A stretch of 64,000 bases of DNA, taken from NCBI GenBank assembly GCA_021826065.1, contig JAKADY010000004.1:1-64000 (forward strand), given 5' to 3'. The translations under genes were made by a program, and so were the position numbers. Below, one piece after another: positions 1 to 8,672 of this stretch (within the stretch, counting starts at the first letter, position 1; each line of letters opens with the position of its first letter). This DNA is from Pseudomonadota bacterium (GTDB lineage: Bacteria; Pseudomonadota; Gammaproteobacteria; Burkholderiales; Thiobacillaceae). The notes below the pieces were generated by a model. The model worked only from the letters and a program-made list of their open reading frames with translations. It searched no databases and was not told the DNA's origin.

Positions 1-718
1 CCTCCGGCGTCTTGTCGAGGTCGAGCAGCGCCTGCTTGAGTTTGGCCGCCGTGGCCTCGGTCACCTTGGGCGAGACGATGACCGACCAGAAGGGCAGCTT
101 GTCCTGGGTGTGGAGGAAGCGCCCCCACTCCTTTTCCCATTCCTTCGCCACCTTGGAGTAGGAGATCACCACACCGACGTCGGCCAGGCCCTCCCTGACG
201 GCATAGCCCACCGCCTCCTGCCGGTCCATCAGCTGCAGCCGTCCCGGTTTGATACCGGCGTCGCGCAGGATGGCGTTGGCCAGGTTGGTGGGGTAGGCCG
301 ATTTCTCCGGCATGACCACGAACTGCCCCTGGACGTCCTTCAGCGTCTTGAGGGGTGAGTCCTTCTTCACCAGGAAATGCACCTTCGACTCCCCCTTGGC
401 CGCCACCAGCAAACGATAGCCGTGGTCGCGCATGGCCTTTGCCGAGATGTGGCTCGGCCGGATCAGCAGCACGTCATAGCGCTGCCGCTCCAGATTGCGG
501 ATGACGATGCTCAGGATGTTCGAGGTCTCCATCTTCACGTTCTTGCCCACCCGCGTGCTCAGATAACGGGCCAGGTCGGCGTACTTGTCGGTGCGGAAGA
601 CGGCGTCGGTGGAACTGGAGGTCCCCTCGTTGACCGCGAACAGGATGGTGTCGGGCGCGGCCGCAGCAGCACCCGAGAGCAGCAGCGAAAAGAGCCATAC
701 AAAAGCGCGTTGCATCAT
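1..718 (-). CDS. PhnD-type ABC transporter substrate-binding protein (3' end beyond window)
   Basis: Minus-strand reading frame open from an ATG at 718 to the window edge, about 239 codons, so the C-terminus is missing. The product starts with a signal peptide (MMQRAFVWLFSLLLSGAAAA) and is probably periplasmic. Family features of phosphate/phosphonate-type binding proteins follow: an early DTILFAVNEG strand, a central YDVLLIRPSHISAKAM block, then VVMPEKSAYPTN and ADVGVVISYSK. The start has a good ribosome site (AAGGAGA about 6 bases upstream). No permease or ATPase is visible here. In many proteobacteria such orphan proteins belong to sensory or unknown systems rather than phosphonate uptake, so the ligand cannot be named. 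Confidence 0.8.
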   Translation of the reverse strand, partial: MMQRAFVWLFSLLLSGAAAAAPDTILFAVNEGTSSSTDAVFRTDKYADLARYLSTRVGKNVKMETSNILSIVIRNLERQRYDVLLIRPSHISAKAMRDHGYRLLVAAKGESKVHFLVKKDSPLKTLKDVQGQFVVMPEKSAYPTNLANAILRDAGIKPGRLQLMDRQEAVGYAVREGLADVGVVISYSKVAKEWEKEWGRFLHTQDKLPFWSVIVSPKVTEATAAKLKQALLDLDKTPE

Positions 719-842
719 CTCGTCTCCTTCCTCTCTTTGATGACCCAGGGGCTAGGCGGGTGCAGTATGCCTCAGGAGCGGCCAGCCGCCCCGGAACCCG
801 GCGCCGGGATGGCATAATCCCAGCCTTGGCATCGCCCCCATC

Positions 843-1403
843 ATGAAACACTGGCACAGCACGCTGGTCGGACGACAGCCCTACCGCCCCTGGTTGACTG
901 ATAACGGCTCTTTGACCGCGGCACTTAAATCCCGCTGTCCGGCCCTGCAGGTCAAGCGCCTGCGGCAGGGCCTGGCCCGTCCCCATGCGGACGAACGCAC
1001 CCTGCTCGGGCTGGCACCCAAGGCGTACGCCTTGATCCGCGAGGTCATTCTGCTGTGTGACGAACGCCCCCTGGTCTTCGCGCACAGCGTGATCCCCCGC
1101 GCCGGGCTTGCCGGCCCTTGGCGGAGCCTGTCGCGACTGGGCAACCGTCCCCTGGGCGAGGCCTTGTTCGCTGATCCCCGCATCGTGCGCCGCCCCCTCC
1201 AGTACCGGCGTCTGGACCGGCGCCATCCGCTCTACCGCTGTGCGGTGAGCCAGCTCACCATGCGCCCGCGCTGCCTCTGGGCGCGGCGATCCGTCTTTTG
1301 CCGCGACGGATATCCTATCCTGGTGACCGAGGTCTTCCTGCCGGAGGTCCTGCATCTGAACGACAAAACCCACGCCCTGGTGCAACGCCATGACCTTGAC
1401 TGA
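843..1403 (+). CDS. ubiC: Chorismate lyase (chorismate--pyruvate lyase)
   Basis: 186 aa. Cleaves chorismate to 4-hydroxybenzoate and pyruvate, the first committed step of ubiquinone synthesis, in the cytoplasm. Family landmarks are an N-terminal [18 protein letters not shown] block, a central [11 protein letters not shown] strand and a C-terminal [10 protein letters not shown] strand, whose Glu corresponds to the catalytic Glu of E. coli UbiC (LLLTELFLP there). Slightly longer than E. coli UbiC (165 aa). It overlaps ubiA by 14 bases, so the two are almost certainly co-transcribed and possibly translationally coupled. The divergent neighbour is the PhnD-type protein. Confidence 0.93.
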   Translation: MKHWHSTLVGRQPYRPWLTDNGSLTAALKSRCPALQVKRLRQGLARPHADERTLLGLAPKAYALIREVILLCDERPLVFAHSVIPRAGLAGPWRSLSRLGNRPLGEALFADPRIVRRPLQYRRLDRRHPLYRCAVSQLTMRPRCLWARRSVFCRDGYPILVTEVFLPEVLHLNDKTHALVQRHDLD

Positions 1404-2268
1404 GCGCCTCAATGCCTATGAAAAGCTGATGCGGCTGGACAAGCCGATCGGCATCCTGCTGCTGGCCTGGCCGACCCTGTGGGGGCTTTGGCTGTCCTCG
1501 GGCGGGCGGCCGGACTGGATCGTCCTGTGGGTCTTCGCCCTGGGCGTGGTGCTCATGCGCTCGGCGGGCTGTGTCATCAACGATTATGCCGACCGCCATT
1601 TCGACCCGCATGTCGAGCGCACACGCAACCGGCCCCTGGCGAGCGGCCTGGTCAAGCCGCGCGAGGCCCTGTGGCTGGCGGCGGGGCTCGCCCTGCTCGC
1701 CCTGCTGCTGATCCTACCCCTGCGCAACGGGCTGCTCGTTCAACTCGCCGTGGTCGCCGCCTTTCTCGCCGCCAGCTACCCGTTCACCAAGCGCTTCTTC
1801 GCCATCCCCCAGGCCTATCTGGGCATCGCCTTCGGCTTCGGCATCCCCATGGCCTATGCCGCCCATGTCCATGCCGTGCCGTCGATCGCCTGGTGGCTGC
1901 TGGCCGCCAACGCCTTCTGGGCCATCGCCTACGACACCGAATACGCCATGGTGGATCGCGACGACGACCTCAAGATCGGCATCAAGACCTCGGCCATCAC
2001 CTTCGGTCGCTACGACGTGCTGGCGGTCATGCTCTGCTACGCGGCAAGCCTCGGCCTGCTCGCCTATGTCGGCTGGCGTCTGCACCTAGGCTGGGTCTAT
2101 TACGCCGGACTGGCGGCGGCGGCGGGAGTGGCCGCCTATCACTACACCCTCATCCGGGAACGCGACCGCGCCCGTTGTTTCAAGGCCTTCCAGCACAACA
2201 ACTGGTTCGGTGCGGCGGTGTTCGCCGGCATCGCCCTGGAGCTGTATCGCTTGAACCAGGCCGGCTAG
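1390..2268 (+). CDS. ubiA: 4-hydroxybenzoate octaprenyltransferase
   Basis: 292 aa multi-span inner-membrane protein. Transfers a polyprenyl chain to 4-hydroxybenzoate, the product of the overlapping upstream gene ubiC. Both Mg-diphosphate binding motifs are visible: [15 protein letters not shown] at about residues 64-78 and [19 protein letters not shown] at about 180-198. Length matches the family. It ends at TAG and is followed 10 bases later by the convergent dsbC stop. With ubiC it forms a two-gene ubiquinone operon. Confidence 0.96.
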   Translation: MTLTERLNAYEKLMRLDKPIGILLLAWPTLWGLWLSSGGRPDWIVLWVFALGVVLMRSAGCVINDYADRHFDPHVERTRNRPLASGLVKPREALWLAAGLALLALLLILPLRNGLLVQLAVVAAFLAASYPFTKRFFAIPQAYLGIAFGFGIPMAYAAHVHAVPSIAWWLLAANAFWAIAYDTEYAMVDRDDDLKIGIKTSAITFGRYDVLAVMLCYAASLGLLAYVGWRLHLGWVYYAGLAAAAGVAAYHYTLIRERDRARCFKAFQHNNWFGAAVFAGIALELYRLNQAG

Positions 2269-2278
2269 TTTGGCTGGG

Positions 2279-2980
2279 TCAGGACCCGGCCTTGAGCAGG
2301 GCCTCGATCTCGCGCGCGGGGATGAAGCCGTCCACCCGCCGCCCGTTGCCGAAGATCAGGGCGGGGGTGCCCTCGATCCCGAGCCGCGCGGCCAGCTCGG
2401 CGATCTGTTGGATGGGCGCCTCGCAGTCCTGGGTCTTGTCCGGCGCCTTGCCCTCCAGCATGTAGGCCCTCCAGCTCTGCGCCCGGTCCGCCGCGCACCA
2501 GACGTTGCGGGCGATCTCGGGGGCGTTCGGGTGCAGCCCCGGCAGGGGGTAGAGGAAGACGTGGACGGTCAGGTTGTCGATCTGGTCGAGCTCTCTCTCC
2601 AGCCGACGGCAGAAGGGGCAGTCTGGGTCGGTGAAGACGGCGAGTCGTCGCTCGCCCTTGCCCTTGACCACGGTGAAGGACTGCTCCAGGGGCAGGCTGT
2701 CGAACGGCACAGCACGCAGCGCATCCAGGCGTTGCCGGCTCAGATTGGTCTTGCTGCGCGTCTCCACCAGGCTGCCGACGATGAGATACTCGGCGGCAGC
2801 ATCCGTATAGACCAGCTGGCTGCCGGTCCAGACCTCCCACAGGCCAGGAATGGCCGTTGGGCTCACGGATTGAACGGTGACCCCCGGATAACGCTCGGCC
2901 AGGGTCTTGCGGATGACGGCCTCGTCCGCCTGGGCGGCGAGGCCCAGCACGGCGAGGGTTGTGAGGATCATTCGCTGCAT
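2279..2980 (-). CDS. dsbC: Periplasmic disulfide isomerase, DsbC/DsbG family
   Basis: 233 aa from the ATG at 2980, chosen because it opens a signal peptide (MQRMILTTLAVLGLAAQA); an in-frame start 27 bases upstream is possible but adds nothing typical. After the N-terminal dimerisation domain (to about residue 85) comes a thioredoxin fold with CPFC at residues 121-124 (context TDPDCPFCRRLE) and the cis-Pro segment EGTPALIF near 200. Expected to reshuffle wrong disulfides in the periplasm and to be kept reduced by DsbD, encoded at 46.5-48.8 kb. Convergent with ubiA. Confidence 0.9.
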   Translation of the reverse strand: MQRMILTTLAVLGLAAQADEAVIRKTLAERYPGVTVQSVSPTAIPGLWEVWTGSQLVYTDAAAEYLIVGSLVETRSKTNLSRQRLDALRAVPFDSLPLEQSFTVVKGKGERRLAVFTDPDCPFCRRLERELDQIDNLTVHVFLYPLPGLHPNAPEIARNVWCAADRAQSWRAYMLEGKAPDKTQDCEAPIQQIAELAARLGIEGTPALIFGNGRRVDGFIPAREIEALLKAGS

Positions 2981-3035
2981 GGTTGTGCCCGTCTTGGTCT
3001 GGTACACCGGACGCTGAAGTCTAGCGCAACAACCG

Positions 3036-3791
3036 TCAAAGGTTGCAGAAGGTCAGGTCGAACGGCACGTCCTCCTCGCAGGTGCGCGGCTTGTGCCCCT
3101 TGTCGAGGACGATGAAGCGGATGTTGATGGCGTACTTGTTGGCGCTCACCTCGGGCGCGCAGCGCGCCGCGTCGCTGAGGCTCACCCGGACCATGTGGGC
3201 GCTGCGGCCACCCAGCATGAGCTGGAACTGCCCCTGGCTCGCCTCGTGATGGCTGGTCTGGCCACTCTTGCGCAGGAGGTCGAGAACGACGTCGACGGCC
3301 GACTTCAGCGGCAGGAAGGGGGCGAGCCATTGCATGAGGTCATCGCTGTGCTGTGCCTGCGCGCTGTAGAGCCAATAATGATAGCTGGGCAGGTCGAAGC
3401 TGCAGACCCCGCCCGGGATGCCCGACCGGCCCTTGATCAGCATCAGCCACTCGTTGTCGCGGATGTGCTGGCCGATCTTGCCGGTCATCGCATAGAGCTC
3501 GGTGAGCGCGTGGTTGACGCGGGCGAGTGCCCCGTTCAGGCGCTGGGCATCGACGGCCGGGTTGTCGCGCAGGCCCTCCAGGGCATTGCGCTGGCGCTCT
3601 AGCTCCTGGATCAGCTCCGACTTCATCTCTGCCCGCGCGGTCACGTCGACCAGCTCGAAGATCCCCAACAGCGCGGCATGATGCGAGCGCGGATCCTGCG
3701 CACGGATGAAGAACAGGGCCTTGTCGAACAGGTCCTCGAGACGCAACCAGGTGCGGATGCGCTCGTGTAGGGGGTATTCGTAGACGATCAC
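3036..3791 (-). CDS. zapD: Cell division protein ZapD
   Basis: About 251 aa. ZapD cross-links FtsZ filaments at the division site. The conserved family start (YEYPLHERIRTWLRLEDLF) appears right after two tandem GTG codons at 3794 and 3791; the second has a better-spaced GAGG ribosome site, so it was chosen. A longer frame to an ATG at 3881 exists but its first 30 residues look non-coding. Central features include RDNEWLMLIKGRSGIPGGVCSFDLP and the C-terminal ANKYAINIRFIVL. It lies 180 bases downstream of coaE on the same strand, the pilD-coaE-zapD order seen in many proteobacteria. Confidence 0.9.
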   Translation of the reverse strand: MIVYEYPLHERIRTWLRLEDLFDKALFFIRAQDPRSHHAALLGIFELVDVTARAEMKSELIQELERQRNALEGLRDNPAVDAQRLNGALARVNHALTELYAMTGKIGQHIRDNEWLMLIKGRSGIPGGVCSFDLPSYHYWLYSAQAQHSDDLMQWLAPFLPLKSAVDVVLDLLRKSGQTSHHEASQGQFQLMLGGRSAHMVRVSLSDAARCAPEVSANKYAINIRFIVLDKGHKPRTCEEDVPFDLTFCNL

Positions 3792-3971
3792 CACCGACCT
3801 CAGCCGTCGGCTGGCTTGCCCGGTACCTGCCATGCCCCCCCATGCTCGCCGCTGCGCGCGGCACGGACGGGCATGGCGCACAGTTGATCGGGCGCGTCCG
3901 ACATCGCTAGCGAGAGTGTAGCAACGCGCATAGGGGGCAGGTTCGGGATGTCTAGCCCCGATTCTGCAGGA

Positions 3972-4610
3972 TCACCCCGCGTGTGGCAATGGATTGCCTC
4001 GCGCCGCGGCGAGTTTCAGGTAGCGGCCGTGCAAGGCCTCGACCTGGCGCGCGAGCGCGTCCAGATCGCCGCGGTTGTCGATCACGTCATCGGCCAAGGC
4101 CAGCCGTTGCTGGCGTGTCGCCTGGGCGGCCAGCATACGCCGGGCCAGGTCGGCGTCGATGCCATCGCGCGCCATCACCCGCCGGATCTGGTCCGCCTCA
4201 TCGCAGTCCACCACCAGGACACGGTCCACCAGGGGGCGATAGTCCGCCCAGGCCTCCGCCAGGAGTGGGACGACCACCACGGCGTAGGGGGCCTGCACGG
4301 CAGCGAGCAGCTCGCGCACCCGCTCGCGGATCATCGGATGGAGGATGGCCTCGAGCTGCCTCCGGGCCTGCGCGTCTTGGAACACCCGGGCCCGCATCGC
4401 CGCCCGGTCGAGCGCCCCCGCCGAATTGAGACAATCTGGCCCGAAGGCCGCGACAATCGCCGGCAGGGCCGCACCCTGCGGGCCGGTCAGCTCGCGGGCG
4501 ATGGCGTCGGTGTCGATCACCGCCGCCCCCAGCCGGGCAAAGACCTCGGCCACGGCGCTCTTGCCTGCGGCCAGCCCGCCGGTGAGCCCTACGCAAAAGG
4601 GATGGGTCAC
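3972..4610 (-). CDS. coaE: Dephospho-CoA kinase
   Basis: 212 aa. Last step of coenzyme A synthesis: phosphorylates the ribose 3'-OH of dephospho-CoA. P-loop GLTGGLAAGKS at residues 8-18; DTDAIARELT follows; the lid/CoA region contains LEAILHPMIRERV; RVLVVDCDEADQIRRVMARDG is typical of the C-terminal half. The start overlaps the end of pilD by 4 bases, indicating one transcript with the pilus genes. Confidence 0.95.
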   Translation of the reverse strand: MTHPFCVGLTGGLAAGKSAVAEVFARLGAAVIDTDAIARELTGPQGAALPAIVAAFGPDCLNSAGALDRAAMRARVFQDAQARRQLEAILHPMIRERVRELLAAVQAPYAVVVVPLLAEAWADYRPLVDRVLVVDCDEADQIRRVMARDGIDADLARRMLAAQATRQQRLALADDVIDNRGDLDALARQVEALHGRYLKLAAARGNPLPHAG

Positions 4611-5461
4611 GGGCCCAGATAGAGACGCAGCAGCCCCTCACCCCAGAGCAGCGCGATCACACCGCCCAGGGCGAGCCAGGGGCCGAACGGGATGGGGCGG
4701 GCGCGGTCATGCCCGGCCAGGGCGATCAGGGCGATACCGACGATGGCCCCGGTCAGGCTGGCGGCCAGGATCACCAGGGGCAGCATCTGCCAACCCAGCC
4801 AGGCCCCCAAGGCCGCCAGCAGCTTGAAGTCCCCATAGCCCATGCCCTCCTTGCCGGTGGCGAGTTTGAAGGCGTGATAGACCAGCCACAGGGCGAGATA
4901 GCCCGTCACCGCGCCGATCAGGGCGTCCTCGAGCGGGACGAAAAGGCCCTGCCAGTTGACCAGCATACCGGCCCAGAGCAATGGCTGGGTGATGCGGTCG
5001 GGCAGCAGATGCGTGTCGAGGTCGATGACGGTCAGCGCGATGAGCGCCCACAGCAGCACGACGGCCGCGGCGGCCTGGGGCGTGGCGCCGAAGTGCCAGA
5101 CGGCCAAGAGGGCGGCAGCAGAACTCACCGCCTCGACGATGGGATAGCGCCAGCCGATCGGCTGGCCGCAGGCCGCGCAGCGCCCCCTGAGCCAGGCGAA
5201 GCTCAGCAGCGGAATGTTCTCGTACCAGCGGATCTTGTGCCCGCAATGCGGACAGGCCGAGCCTGGCGTCAGCAGGTTGTAGGCCGGTGTCTGTGCCGGC
5301 TCCCGTCCGGCCAGGGCCTCGCACTGCGCCTGCCACTCGCGCTCCAGCATGCGCGGCAGCCGGTGGATGACGACATTGAGGAAACTGCCCACCAGCAACC
5401 CGAGCAGCGCGGCCAACGCCAGCCAGGCCTCGGTGGGCAGAGAAGCAAGCGGCGGGGTCAT
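4607..5461 (-). CDS. pilD: Type IV prepilin peptidase / N-methyltransferase
   Basis: 284 aa polytopic inner-membrane aspartyl protease that cleaves and N-methylates type IV prepilins and pseudopilins. The cytoplasmic zinc loop keeps all four Cys (C70, C73, C95, C98: CPHC and CAAC). Catalytic aspartates are in IDLDTHLLPD (about D149) and GMGYGDFK (about D211). Length is normal. It follows pilB and pilC on the same strand and overlaps coaE. No pilin gene lies in this window. Confidence 0.95.
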   Translation of the reverse strand: MTPPLASLPTEAWLALAALLGLLVGSFLNVVIHRLPRMLEREWQAQCEALAGREPAQTPAYNLLTPGSACPHCGHKIRWYENIPLLSFAWLRGRCAACGQPIGWRYPIVEAVSSAAALLAVWHFGATPQAAAAVVLLWALIALTVIDLDTHLLPDRITQPLLWAGMLVNWQGLFVPLEDALIGAVTGYLALWLVYHAFKLATGKEGMGYGDFKLLAALGAWLGWQMLPLVILAASLTGAIVGIALIALAGHDRARPIPFGPWLALGGVIALLWGEGLLRLYLGP

Positions 5462-5484
5462 GGGGTGGGCGTACAGTCCTCTGT

Positions 5485-5579
5485 CCTCAGTCTTCCGTCC
5501 TCAGAGGCGTACCCCCCGCCGGCGCGCGAGCGCCGGCGCTTAGAAGACTGTCCTCAGACCTCAGTCTTCTGTCCTCAGA
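5485..5579 (-). repeat. Short direct and inverted repeats between pilC and pilD
   Basis: Two 21-base direct repeats (5485-5505 and 5559-5579) with one mismatch, core CTCAGTCTTC then GTCCTCAGA, 74 bases apart. Between them is a strong hairpin, GCCGGCGC with loop GCGA (5519-5538), and an inverted octamer GAAGACTG (5543-5550) complementary to CAGTCTTC in each repeat. The repeat block abuts the pilC stop codon, so the pilC mRNA would carry structured RNA before pilD. No function is known to me; it could modulate pilD expression or be a small mobile repeat. Confidence 0.7.
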
Positions 5580-5580
5580 C

Positions 5581-6804
5581 TCACACCACGCTCCCCATCT
5601 TGAAGATGGGCAGATACATGGCGATGACGATGGTGCCGATGATGGTACCCAGCACGACCATGATGAGCGGCTCCATGAGGCTGGACAGGGCCGCCACTGC
5701 ATCGTCCACCTCGCGCTCATAGTAGTCCGCCACCTTGGTCAGCATGGTGTCGAGCGAGCCCGACTCCTCGCCGATGGCCACCATCTGGATGAGCATGTTG
5801 GGGAAGACCCGCGCGGCCTGCAGCGAGGCGGCCAGGCTCGCGCCGGTCGCCACTTCGTTGCGGATCTTCTGCGTGGCCTCGGCGAAGACGGCGTTGCCGC
5901 TGGCCCCGGCCACCGAGTCGAGCGCCTCCACCATGGGCACGCCGGCGGCGAACATGGAGGAGAAGGTGCGCGACCAGCGCGCCACCGTTGCCTTCTCGAT
6001 GAGCGGTCCGAACACCGGTAGCTGCAGCGACCAGCGGTCCACCATGGCGCGCAGCTTCGGGGAACGCCTGAGCGCCTGGATGCTGCCCACCACCAGGGCG
6101 ATCAGTCCGCCGAAGATGAAGTACCAATAGGCGACGAACAGGTCGGAGATGTGCAGCACCAGCGCGGTCAGGGCCGGCAGGTCGGCGCCGGACTTGCCGT
6201 AGAGGTCCTTGAAGGCGGGGATCACGAACAGCATGATGCCGGCCGTGATGATGAAGGCGATGACGATGACGATGGCCGGGTAGAACAGGGCCGATTTGAT
6301 CTTGCCCTTGAGCGCCAGCATCTTTTCCTTGTAGGTGGCGATACGGTCGAGCACACCGTCGAGGATGCCGGCCTGTTCCCCGGCGTAGACCAGGTTGCAG
6401 TACAGCCCATCGAAATATTTCGGATGCTTGCGGAAGGCCTGGCTCATACTGGTGCCGGACTCCACATCGCTCTTGATCTCGCCCAGGAGCCTCTGCAGCG
6501 CGGGGTTGGCGTGGCTGCGCGCGGCGATGTCGAAGGCCTGCAGCAACGGCACGCCGGCCTTGAGCATGGTGGCGAGCTGCCGCGTGAAGACGGTCACGTC
6601 CTTCTCGGTGATGCTTTTGCTGCGGGCGAACATGCTCTGCTTGCGCACCTTCTGCACCGTGATGCCCTGCCGGCGCAGGATCTGGCGGACCATCGCCTCG
6701 CCGCCGGCCAGCATCTCGCCCTTGACCTTCTTACCCGTCTTGTCCACCCCCTCCCAGAGGAAGGGGGTCTCTTTGACCATGGTGGCTGTGCGCGCGACTG
6801 CCAT
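5581..6804 (-). CDS. pilC: Type IV pilus inner-membrane platform protein PilC
   Basis: 407 aa with two tandem GspF/T2SSF domains. Platform protein that works with the ATPase PilB to assemble pilin. Seen in the sequence: N-terminal FLWEGVDKTGKKVKGEM, RRQGITVQKVRKQ, then TRQLATMLKAGVPLLQAF and the repeated partner SRTFSSMFAAGVPMVEAL, with membrane segments near 180-220 and at the C-terminus (VVLGTIIGTIVIAMYLPIF). It starts 14 bases after pilB. A second in-frame ATG 24 bases inside is an alternative start. Confidence 0.95.
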   Translation of the reverse strand: MAVARTATMVKETPFLWEGVDKTGKKVKGEMLAGGEAMVRQILRRQGITVQKVRKQSMFARSKSITEKDVTVFTRQLATMLKAGVPLLQAFDIAARSHANPALQRLLGEIKSDVESGTSMSQAFRKHPKYFDGLYCNLVYAGEQAGILDGVLDRIATYKEKMLALKGKIKSALFYPAIVIVIAFIITAGIMLFVIPAFKDLYGKSGADLPALTALVLHISDLFVAYWYFIFGGLIALVVGSIQALRRSPKLRAMVDRWSLQLPVFGPLIEKATVARWSRTFSSMFAAGVPMVEALDSVAGASGNAVFAEATQKIRNEVATGASLAASLQAARVFPNMLIQMVAIGEESGSLDTMLTKVADYYEREVDDAVAALSSLMEPLIMVVLGTIIGTIVIAMYLPIFKMGSVV

Positions 6805-6818
6805 AACGTTTCAGAACC

Positions 6819-8543
6819 TCATTCGTTGGTGACCGACAGGACTTCCTCGAGCGAGGTCAGCCCGGCCTTGACCTTGAGCAGGCCGGCCTGACGCAGGTCG
6901 AGGATGCCCTCGCGTTTCGCCTGGGCGGCGATATCCATGTTGGAGCCGCCCTTGAGGATGATGTGGTTGATCTCCTCGCTGATCGGCATGACCTGATATA
7001 TACCGATGCGGCCCTTGTAGCCGGTGTTCTTGCAGACCTCGCAGCCGACGGCGGTATAGGCCTGCCAGGAGCCGTCCAGGTCGGCCTCCTGAAAGCCGGC
7101 ATCGAGCAGTGCCTCGGGGGGGATGTCCACCGGCTGTTTGCAGTTGGGGCAGAGCCGCCGGGCCAGGCGCTGGGCAGTGATCAACAACACCGAGGCGGCC
7201 ACGTTGTAACTGGGCACCCCCATGTTGAGCAGGCGGGTGAGCGTCGAGGGGGCATCGTTGGTATGCAGGGTGGACAACACCAGGTGACCGGTCTGCGCCG
7301 CCTTGATGGCGATCTCCGCCGTCTCCAGGTCGCGGATCTCGCCCACCATGATGATGTCCGGGTCCTGCCGCAGGAAGGCGCGCAGCGCGCTGGCGAAGTC
7401 GAGCCCCGCCTTCTCGTTGATGTTGACCTGGTTGATGCCGTTCAACTGGATCTCGACCGGGTCCTCGACGGTGGAGATGTTGATGCCCGGCTTGTTGAGG
7501 ATGTTGAGGCATGAGTAGAGCGACACCGTCTTGCCGCTGCCGGTCGGGCCGGTTACCAGGATCATGCCGTAGGGGCGCTGGATCGCCGCCAGCAGGGCCT
7601 TCAACTGCTCCGGCTCGTAGCCCAGCTCGTCGATCTTCTTCTGCAGCGCCGTGGTCGAGTCCAGGATCCGCATGACGATCTTCTCGCCATACAGGGTGGG
7701 CAGCGTGGAGATCCGGAAGTCCACCGATTTGTTGCGCGAGACCACCAGCTTGAGGCGCCCGTCCTGGGGAATGCGCTTCTCGGAGATGTCCAGCTTGGAG
7801 ATGACCTTGATGCGTGAGGCGAGCTTCTCCTTGATCGCCAGGGGGGGTGAGGCGACCTCGTAGAGCACACCATCCATGCGGAAGCGGATGCGGTAATGCT
7901 TCTCGTAGGGCTCGAAGTGGATGTCGGAGGCGCCGCTGTTGATCGCATCCAGCATGATCTTCTGCAGATAGCGCACCACCGGCGCGTCATCGACATCGGC
8001 CGCCGCGGCGGTGTCGAGCGAGGCCTGGGCCTCCTCGTCGCTGAACTCGAGGTTGAGATCCTCCGTCTCGATCTTCTTGAGGATGTCCTCCTCGGGCGCC
8101 TCGCCGTATTGGTCGAGCAGCCGCCCCAGCTTGTCGTCCTCGACGACGATGGGCTCCACCGTGAGACCGGTCTGGAACTTGACGTCGTCCAGCGCCTGGA
8201 TGTTGCTCGGGTCGGAGAGGGCGACGAAGAGCTTGTTGCCGCGCTGACCGATGGGCAGGATGCGGTTCTTCTGGACGATCTTGGGGTCCACCACGCCCTT
8301 GGGCAGGACATGGGGATCGAGCGCATCCAGATTCAGATAGGGGATGCCGAAGGTGACCGAGGCGAAGGCGGCGATCTGGTCGGCACGAAAGCGGCGCGTG
8401 CGCAAGAGATGCCCGAGAAAGCTCTCGCGCGCGCTCTTGGCCTGATCCTGTAGATTCTCGCCCTCTTCCGGGCTGAGCAGGCCCTGCTGGACCAGGGCCC
8501 TGCACAGACCTGTCAGATTGGCACCGACGTTGACCGCGACCAC
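6819..8543 (-). CDS. pilB: Type IV pilus assembly ATPase PilB
   Basis: 574 aa. Hexameric cytoplasmic ATPase that powers pilus extension. N-terminal MshEN-type domain (to about 150), then the GspE core: Walker A GPTGSGKT at 332-339, Asp box, Walker B region DPDIIMVGEIRD, His box TGHLVLSTLHTNDA, and the zinc-binding CPNC / CEVC pair near 480-520 followed by KNTGYKGRIGIYQV. First gene of a pilB-pilC-pilD-coaE transcript. The start is a GTG, with no strong ribosome site; later in-frame starts are possible. Confidence 0.95.
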   Translation of the reverse strand: MVAVNVGANLTGLCRALVQQGLLSPEEGENLQDQAKSARESFLGHLLRTRRFRADQIAAFASVTFGIPYLNLDALDPHVLPKGVVDPKIVQKNRILPIGQRGNKLFVALSDPSNIQALDDVKFQTGLTVEPIVVEDDKLGRLLDQYGEAPEEDILKKIETEDLNLEFSDEEAQASLDTAAAADVDDAPVVRYLQKIMLDAINSGASDIHFEPYEKHYRIRFRMDGVLYEVASPPLAIKEKLASRIKVISKLDISEKRIPQDGRLKLVVSRNKSVDFRISTLPTLYGEKIVMRILDSTTALQKKIDELGYEPEQLKALLAAIQRPYGMILVTGPTGSGKTVSLYSCLNILNKPGINISTVEDPVEIQLNGINQVNINEKAGLDFASALRAFLRQDPDIIMVGEIRDLETAEIAIKAAQTGHLVLSTLHTNDAPSTLTRLLNMGVPSYNVAASVLLITAQRLARRLCPNCKQPVDIPPEALLDAGFQEADLDGSWQAYTAVGCEVCKNTGYKGRIGIYQVMPISEEINHIILKGGSNMDIAAQAKREGILDLRQAGLLKVKAGLTSLEEVLSVTNE

Positions 8544-8672
8544 CCTGTTTCGACTCCGCTAGCGACTCGTCCTATAACGGCTGGATACCGTCGACGCTTT
8601 AGTAAACCATCATACCCCAGACGTCTGTGGTCCGGGTCACACCCCCCTTGATCCCCAACCCACCGGCCGGCC

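Noticed and set aside
474-1412. Minus-strand frame across ubiC
   Set aside because: Overlaps ubiC antisense and the true binding-protein gene in another frame; the translation has no recognisable domain.
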